Source: Fluviibacter sp964604465 (lineage in GTDB: Bacteria; Pseudomonadota; Gammaproteobacteria; Burkholderiales; Rhodocyclaceae). From it: a DNA stretch of 6,161 nt. The stretch is from positions 1-6,161 of the forward strand of contig CAZRYZ010000067.1 of assembly GCA_964604465.1 (NCBI GenBank). The letters are read 5' to 3'. A program made the position numbers and the translations under genes. The notes below the pieces were generated by a model. It ran no database searches. It saw nothing but the letters and a program-made list of their open reading frames with translations, and was not told the origin of the DNA. The first letter of the stretch is position 1. Each line of letters opens with the position of its first letter. This document shows, piece by piece, positions 1 to 3,654 of this stretch.

Positions 1-14
1 CGGGAGAGTTTAGT

Positions 15-1112
15 TTATTTGCCGAGTTTCTTGCCAAAGGCAAACTGGGCATAAGCCTGCTCGGACACGTTGAACCACGAGAATTCCAGATTGCGGAACT
101 GACGCCACGGTTCGTAGATCTTCTTGAAGTCCGGATTCTTGGCAGCCGTTTCTTCCAGCACTTCATTGGCGGCCTTGAACGAGGCATCCATGATCGCGTT
201 CGAGAACTTGTTCAGCTTGGCACCGGCCTTGATCAGGCGCGATAGAGCGGCCGGATTCTTGAAGTCGTATTCGGCCAGCATGCGGACGTTAGTCTCGGCG
301 GCAGCCACTTCGATGGCGTACTGGTAGTTTTTCGGTAGCTTGTCCCATTCCTTCTTGTTAATCATCACCGAGAACTGGGTTGACGGTTCCCACCAGGCCG
401 GGAAGTAGTAGTTCGGGGCGACCTTGTAGAGACCCAGCTTTTCATCATCGTACGGACCGATCCACTCGGCGGCATCGATGGTGCCCTTTTCCAGGGAGGC
501 GTAAATATCGCCCGCCGGAATCTGTTGCGGCACAGCGCCCAGTTTCTCAAGCACCTTGCCCGCAAAGCCACCGACGCGCATCTTCAGGCCTTTGAGGTCG
601 GCCACGGTATTGATCTGCTTGCGGAACCAGCCACCCATCTGGCAGCCCGAGTTACCGGCAGCAAAGCTCACCATGTTGTACTGAGCGTAGAAGTCGGCCA
701 GCAGCTTCTGACCGCCACCGTAGTAATACCAGGCGTTCTGGGCGCGTGCGGTCATACCGAACGGCACCGAGCAGTCGAAAGCAAAGGCTTCGTTCTTGCC
801 GAAGAAGTAGTAAGGGGCGGTATGGCAGCACTCAATCGTGCCATCCTTGACGGCGTCCATGACCTGGAACGGCGGCACAATTTCGCCGCCGGCGAAGGAA
901 CGGATTTCGAAGTTGCCTTCGGTGAGTTCCGACACGCGCTTGCAGAAGTCTTCACCACCGCCATACACGGTATCGAGGGTCTTCGGGAAGCTGGACGCCA
1001 GACGCCACTTGATCTTGGGGGTGGCGGCGATGGCCGGTGCTGCGGTAATCAGCGATGCCGAACCGGCGGCAGCGCCGATACCGACATTCTTTAGAAAATT
1101 ACGACGATCCAT
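15..1112 (-). CDS. dctP: TRAP transporter periplasmic substrate-binding protein, DctP family, TakP-like
   Basis: This 365-residue protein is the extracytoplasmic receptor of a tripartite ATP-independent periplasmic transporter. Its N-terminus is a twin-arginine signal (RRNFLK at residues 3-8, then an Ala/Gly-rich hydrophobic stretch to about residue 29, ending APAIA), so it is probably exported folded by Tat. The body matches the TakP/FcbT1 branch (COG4663): a GCQMGGWFRK segment at 156-165, LKMRVGGFAGK at 176-186 and AAEWIGPYDDEKLG at 214-227. From memory of the TakP structure, Gln156, Arg177, Glu214 and Trp215 hold the 2-oxo acid and Na+. Here Q158, R179, E216 and W217 occupy the same pattern with a constant offset of two. 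The inferred ligand is therefore a 2-oxo acid or similar monocarboxylate, not proven. The length is normal for the family. The ATG has an AGGAGA ribosome site (1118-1123) 5 bases upstream. It is the last gene of the dctQMP operon, 37 bp after dctM. No terminator is visible in the 14 bases left after its stop. Confidence 0.95.
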   Translation of the reverse strand: MDRRNFLKNVGIGAAAGSASLITAAPAIAATPKIKWRLASSFPKTLDTVYGGGEDFCKRVSELTEGNFEIRSFAGGEIVPPFQVMDAVKDGTIECCHTAPYYFFGKNEAFAFDCSVPFGMTARAQNAWYYYGGGQKLLADFYAQYNMVSFAAGNSGCQMGGWFRKQINTVADLKGLKMRVGGFAGKVLEKLGAVPQQIPAGDIYASLEKGTIDAAEWIGPYDDEKLGLYKVAPNYYFPAWWEPSTQFSVMINKKEWDKLPKNYQYAIEVAAAETNVRMLAEYDFKNPAALSRLIKAGAKLNKFSNAIMDASFKAANEVLEETAAKNPDFKKIYEPWRQFRNLEFSWFNVSEQAYAQFAFGKKLGK

Positions 1113-1149
1113 GGTTGTCTCCTATGGGTTTGTTATGGCTGAGCCGAGA

Positions 1150-2658
1150 CTACTTCTTCTCACCGGGCTCGTCGGTAGAGATCTTGAATTGACTATTGCT
1201 ATCCGCTGCTGCTGCAGGTGCGGCATCCTGTTGGACTTCAAAGACGATTTCAACGGGACCATCGTCCACGGTTTCATGCTTATCGACCGAAACGAGACCC
1301 GGGAAGGCGATGATCAGCGCCACCATAATGATCTGGATGCAGACGAAGGGAATGGCTCCCCAGTAAATCTGCTTGGTCGTGACGGGATCCATCATCTTGC
1401 CGGTGATCTTGTCGATGTACTTCTTTGCCGGGGAAACCGAGCGCAGATAGAACAGGGCAAAGCCAAAGGGCGGATGCATGAACGAGGTCTGCATGTTGAC
1501 GCCAAGCAGAATGCCGAACCAGATCAGATCGATACCCAGCTTTTCAGCCACCGGGCCAACGAGTGGGACCAGGATGAAAGCCAGCTCGAAGAAGTCTAGG
1601 AAGAAGGCCAGCACGAAGAAGAGGATATTGACGGCAATCAGGAAGCCCAGCTGGCCGCCCGGTAGCGAGGTCAGTAGATGTTCGACCCAGAGATCGCCAT
1701 CCACGCCGCGGAAGACCAGACCAAAGACCGTGGCGCCGACCAGTATGAACAGAACAAAAGCCGAAAGCTTGGCGGTGGCATCAACGGCCTGGCGCGTGAG
1801 GCTCCAGTTGAGCTTGCGCTTGGCCAGAGCCAGAAGCACAGCTCCGCTGGCCCCCATGGCACCGCCCTCGGTCGGCGTAGCGATACCGAGGAAGATGGTG
1901 CCAAGGACCAGGAAGATCAGGAACAGCGGCGGGAAGAGTGAGATCACACAACGCATCAACAGCTTGCTGCCGGTCAGCGTTCTCGCAGAAAGCGGTAGTG
2001 CAGGCGCGGCAGCAGGCTTGAAGATGCTGACCAGTGCCACATAACCGAAGTACATGCCGGTCAGCACGAGACCGGGCAGCACTGCGCCAGCATACATGTC
2101 ACCCACGGAACGACCTAGCTGGTCGGCCATGATGATAAGCACCAGGGAGGGTGGAATGATCTGGGCGAGCGTGCCCGAGGCGGCGATTACCCCGGTGGCC
2201 AAGCGGCGGTCATAACCGTAACGCAACATGATAGGCAGGGAAATCAGGCCCATTGAGATGACCGAGGCAGCGACCACACCGGTGGTGGCGGCGAGCAGGG
2301 CACCGACAAAGATCACTGCATAGGCCAGACCGCCGCGCACGGGACCAAAAAGCTGGCCGATGGTGTCGAGCAGATCTTCCGCCATGCCAGAGCGCTCAAG
2401 AATGAGCCCCATGAAGGTAAAGAAGGGAATCGCCAGCAGCGTATCGTTGCCCATGATGCCAAAGATGCGGTTGGGCAGGGCATTCAGAAAATCGGGCGTG
2501 AACATGCCCATGCCGATACCCAGCAGGCCGAAGAGTAGCCCGTTAGCGGCGAGTGAAAAGGCGACTGGGTAGCCAGAGAGTAGAAAAATGATCAGGCCGA
2601 GGAACATGATCGGTGCCATATAGTCACCGATGATAGGAACAAGAAACTCAAGTGGCAT
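1150..2658 (-). CDS. dctM: TRAP transporter large permease subunit, DctM family
   Basis: This 502-residue multispanning inner-membrane protein is the ion-coupled translocation subunit of the TRAP system. It imports the substrate delivered by the DctP receptor using the Na+ (or H+) gradient. Family hallmarks visible in order are the first helix with SGYPVAFSLAANG (28-40), IPFFTFMGLILERSGMAEDLL (77-97, split here as IPFFTFMGLILE and RSGMAEDLL), the re-entrant-loop-like ATTGVVAASV (124-133), GTLAQIIPPSLVLIIMADQ (162-180), ATPTEGGAMGASG (260-272) in the second repeat half, and MHPPFGFALFYLR (394-406). About a dozen hydrophobic segments fit the family fold. The sequence best resembles the COG4664 (mannitol/chloroaromatic, TakM-like) branch, in line with the receptor type. 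After the last helix (about 434-455) comes a hydrophilic, acidic, Ala-rich tail of about 47 residues, longer than the core family needs. It follows dctQ by 9 bp and precedes dctP by 37 bp. Confidence 0.95.
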   Translation of the reverse strand: MPLEFLVPIIGDYMAPIMFLGLIIFLLSGYPVAFSLAANGLLFGLLGIGMGMFTPDFLNALPNRIFGIMGNDTLLAIPFFTFMGLILERSGMAEDLLDTIGQLFGPVRGGLAYAVIFVGALLAATTGVVAASVISMGLISLPIMLRYGYDRRLATGVIAASGTLAQIIPPSLVLIIMADQLGRSVGDMYAGAVLPGLVLTGMYFGYVALVSIFKPAAAPALPLSARTLTGSKLLMRCVISLFPPLFLIFLVLGTIFLGIATPTEGGAMGASGAVLLALAKRKLNWSLTRQAVDATAKLSAFVLFILVGATVFGLVFRGVDGDLWVEHLLTSLPGGQLGFLIAVNILFFVLAFFLDFFELAFILVPLVGPVAEKLGIDLIWFGILLGVNMQTSFMHPPFGFALFYLRSVSPAKKYIDKITGKMMDPVTTKQIYWGAIPFVCIQIIMVALIIAFPGLVSVDKHETVDDGPVEIVFEVQQDAAPAAAADSNSQFKISTDEPGEKK

Positions 2659-2672
2659 GGCGCGGCTCCTTA
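2659..2672 (-). promoter_or_regulatory. dctM ribosome binding site fused to dctQ stop codon
   Basis: Read on the minus strand, the dctQ TAA stop runs directly into AGGAG (2670-2666; the last A of the stop is its first base), 7 bases before the dctM ATG. Ribosomes ending dctQ would sit on the dctM initiation site. This suggests translational coupling of the two membrane subunits, which form one complex. It also confirms the dctM start. Confidence 0.8.
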
Positions 2673-3260
2673 GTGTTTACCGGAAGCGGCTTCGGCCACT
2701 TCAACTGCATCCGGGGTTGCACCGTGGTGCCCCGTCTTTTCAAAGGCCTTGCCGTCAATCAGCCCATTCAGGAAGGCGACCCGCTTGATCAGCTCGGAAA
2801 CACCCTGCAGGAGCAGTAGAAAGAAAGCGATTGGAATCAGGATCTTGGCAGGCCATACAATCAAGCCGCCGGAGTTGTTCGACATTTCACCCGAGGTGAT
2901 GGAATCCAGGGTGTAGGGGATCGAGCCATAGAGCACGATCAGACAGAGCGGAAACAGAAAGAAGATCGTGCCAATGATGTCGATCTTGGCATGGGTGCGG
3001 GGCGAAAAGCGCCCTGTCACGACGTCGATACGAATATGTTCGTTGGATTTCAGGGTCCAGGGGGCACACAGAAGGAAGGTGCCGGCAAAGAGGTACCACT
3101 GCAGTTCCAACCATGCGTTAGAGCTGATGCTGAAGGCGTAACGGAACAGGGCGTTAATGGTACTCACCAGAACGGCAACCAGTATCAGCCAGGCGGCAGA
3201 TTTGCCGATCCGTTCGTTGATCGCGTCTATGATGCGCGAAAATTTCAAAAGGGCATTCAC
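2670..3260 (-). CDS. dctQ: TRAP transporter small permease subunit, DctQ family
   Basis: This 196-residue protein has four predicted transmembrane segments, at about residues 22-43, 50-70, 92-115 and 132-157, the usual DctQ topology. Family motifs are NALFRYAF (36-43), a WLELQWYLFAGTFLL helix (50-64) and the NEHIRIDVV loop (73-81), which is highly typical of DctQ. It forms the membrane complex with DctM and steadies it during Na+-driven import. The C-terminus (about 160-196) is hydrophilic and probably cytoplasmic. The start is a GTG at 3258-3260. No ATG, GTG or TTG occurs in frame between it and an upstream in-frame TAA at 3300-3302, and the first helix needs nearly all of the N-terminus, so GTG is the only reasonable choice. 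The ribosome site is poor (only an AGAAAG-like stretch). It is the first gene of the operon. Confidence 0.92.
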   Translation of the reverse strand: MNALLKFSRIIDAINERIGKSAAWLILVAVLVSTINALFRYAFSISSNAWLELQWYLFAGTFLLCAPWTLKSNEHIRIDVVTGRFSPRTHAKIDIIGTIFFLFPLCLIVLYGSIPYTLDSITSGEMSNNSGGLIVWPAKILIPIAFFLLLLQGVSELIKRVAFLNGLIDGKAFEKTGHHGATPDAVEVAEAASGKH

Positions 3261-3387
3261 GTTATCAACTTTCTGAAGTGGGTCTCGTAAGGTGCATAGT
3301 TACGAAGTAGGCGGGATGACGCAAGCTGCGCCGCAAAACACGGTATACCTTACTGGAAAATTCTGCTGCCGCTCTAGGGGGTGTGGC

Positions 3388-3429
3388 TGAAATGTATTCA
3401 ATGCGGCTGCAAGTCTTGAAAAATATTCA
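3388..3429. promoter_or_regulatory. Pair of TGAA-N5-TTCA inverted repeats, candidate operators
   Basis: Two 13-bp inverted repeats with the same half-sites lie at 3388-3400 and 3417-3429, centres 29 bp apart. With one more base on each side they read CTGAA-N5-TTCAA and TTGAA-N5-TTCAG, so the two sites are mirror images of one another. They lie between the terminator and the dctQ start, where a regulator of the TRAP operon could bind. The arms resemble an ARG box, but the spacer is one base too short for that. The binding protein is unknown, and such short repeats can arise by chance. Confidence 0.3.
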
Positions 3430-3436
3430 GCCCATC

Positions 3437-3467
3437 AAAAAAGAAACCCCAGCCGCCAGGCTGGGGT
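3437..3467 (-). terminator. Intrinsic terminator upstream of dctQ
   Basis: A perfect 9-bp GC-rich stem (ACCCCAGCC / GGCTGGGGT, arms 3459-3467 and 3446-3454) closes a 4-base loop. On the minus strand it is followed by TTTCTTTTTT (3446-3437). On the plus strand no T-run follows, so it acts on minus-strand transcripts. It lies about 175 bp before the dctQ start, on the same strand as the operon. It must therefore end a small RNA or act as an attenuator in the operon leader. Confidence 0.85.
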
Positions 3468-3586
3468 CCCCATCGGGCCCGTTTCTTATAGAAGGGATCG
3501 GGCCAGATTCTCCTCGTCCGGAATACAGCTTTACCGGACTCTACATCCTCTCCCGTGGATGCGGCTTGAACTTTAGCCCAGATTTC

Positions 3587-3596
3587 TTACATGTAA
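3587..3596. promoter_or_regulatory. 10-bp palindrome TTACATGTAA, possible operator
   Basis: This perfect 10-bp palindrome is centred about 28 bp from the centre of the promoter palindrome at 3615-3624. It would lie just downstream of the minus-strand start and upstream of the plus-strand -10, a position where a bound dimeric regulator could affect both directions. No known regulator consensus is recognised. Confidence 0.25.
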
Positions 3597-3614
3597 ATGA
3601 CAGGTTTTTCATAT

Positions 3615-3624
3615 GGTTATAACC
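3615..3624 (+). promoter_or_regulatory. Palindromic shared -10 element; plus-strand promoter for the AsmA-family gene
   Basis: GGTTATAACC is a perfect palindrome that gives TATAAC (5 of 6 matches to TATAAT) on both strands, at 3618-3623 on the plus strand. A start about 7 bases downstream would leave a 5' leader of about 25 nt before the ATG at 3655. The plus-strand -35 position (3595-3600) is poor, so plus-strand activity would be weak or need an activator. Confidence 0.4.
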
Positions 3625-3644
3625 GCCTGAATACCATTTGTTAT
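3616..3644 (-). promoter_or_regulatory. Candidate sigma-70 promoter of the TRAP leader / small RNA
   Basis: On the minus strand ATAACA (3644-3639; 4 of 6 to TTGACA) and TATAAC (3621-3616; 5 of 6 to TATAAT) are separated by exactly 17 bases. The predicted start is near 3609, with a terminator about 170 bases downstream. The match between promoter, structured region and terminator on one strand is the main support. Confidence 0.5.
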
Positions 3645-3654
3645 CCTTGACCTT

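Larger units (their letters stand above)
3437..3609 (-). ncRNA. Candidate structured leader RNA or small RNA ahead of the TRAP operon
   Basis: From a predicted start near 3609 to the terminator T-run, a minus-strand RNA of about 173 nt would form at least three hairpins before the terminator. (1) GCAUCC / GGAUGU (3557-3562 with 3543-3548), loop ACGGGAGA. (2) GUCCGG / CCGGAC (3534-3539 with 3516-3521), perfect, 12-base loop. (3) AUC-GGCCCG / CGGGCC-GAU (3499-3508 with 3472-3481), 9 bp with one mismatch, capped inside by UUCU / AGAA. Hairpin 1 includes a G-U pair that would be an A-C mismatch on the plus strand, favouring minus-strand transcription. I could not match it to a riboswitch or sRNA class I know. 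It could be a trans-acting sRNA, a riboswitch or other attenuated leader of dctQMP, or a terminator-ended spurious transcript. The 5' end is inferred from the -10 position only. Confidence 0.45.
3261..3654. other. 394-bp divergent intergenic region with no protein gene
   Basis: This region separates the minus-strand TRAP operon from the plus-strand AsmA-family gene. The half nearer the AsmA gene (about 3437-3644) holds a candidate shared promoter, hairpin-forming DNA and a terminator. The half nearer dctQ (3261-3436) holds two similar inverted repeats and an 8-bp palindrome GGTATACC (3342-3349). No convincing sigma-54 (GG-N10-GC) or strong sigma-70 element can be seen close to dctQ, although TRAP operons are often controlled by DctB/DctD-type systems. 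No reading frame here has protein-like composition together with a ribosome site. Confidence 0.75.

Noticed and set aside
525..1599. Long plus-strand ORFs of 189 and 253 residues opposite dctP and dctM
   Set aside because: They are antisense shadows of well-supported TRAP genes, with low-complexity His/Arg/Asp-rich composition and no ribosome sites.
3342..3349. GGTATACC palindrome as a GntR-type operator for the TRAP operon
   Set aside because: Only 8 bp and the flanks do not fit the extended GntR/FadR pattern; too common by chance to call as a site.
3261..3436. Sigma-54 promoter upstream of dctQ, as in classical dct systems
   Set aside because: I checked the minus strand for GG-N10-GC with a TTGC-like -12; the nearest cases have the wrong spacing.
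3541..3612. Minus-strand 23-codon ORF (starts MKNLSF, ends at a TAG) that could be a leader peptide of the TRAP operon
   Set aside because: Its ATG lies at or just before the predicted RNA start, it has no ribosome site, it is not enriched in any one amino acid, and hairpin 1 covers its end.
3383..3622. Plus-strand 79-residue ORF across the intergenic region
   Set aside because: It spans the terminator stem and the hairpins on the opposite strand, has no ribosome site, and its protein has no recognisable family; chance frame.
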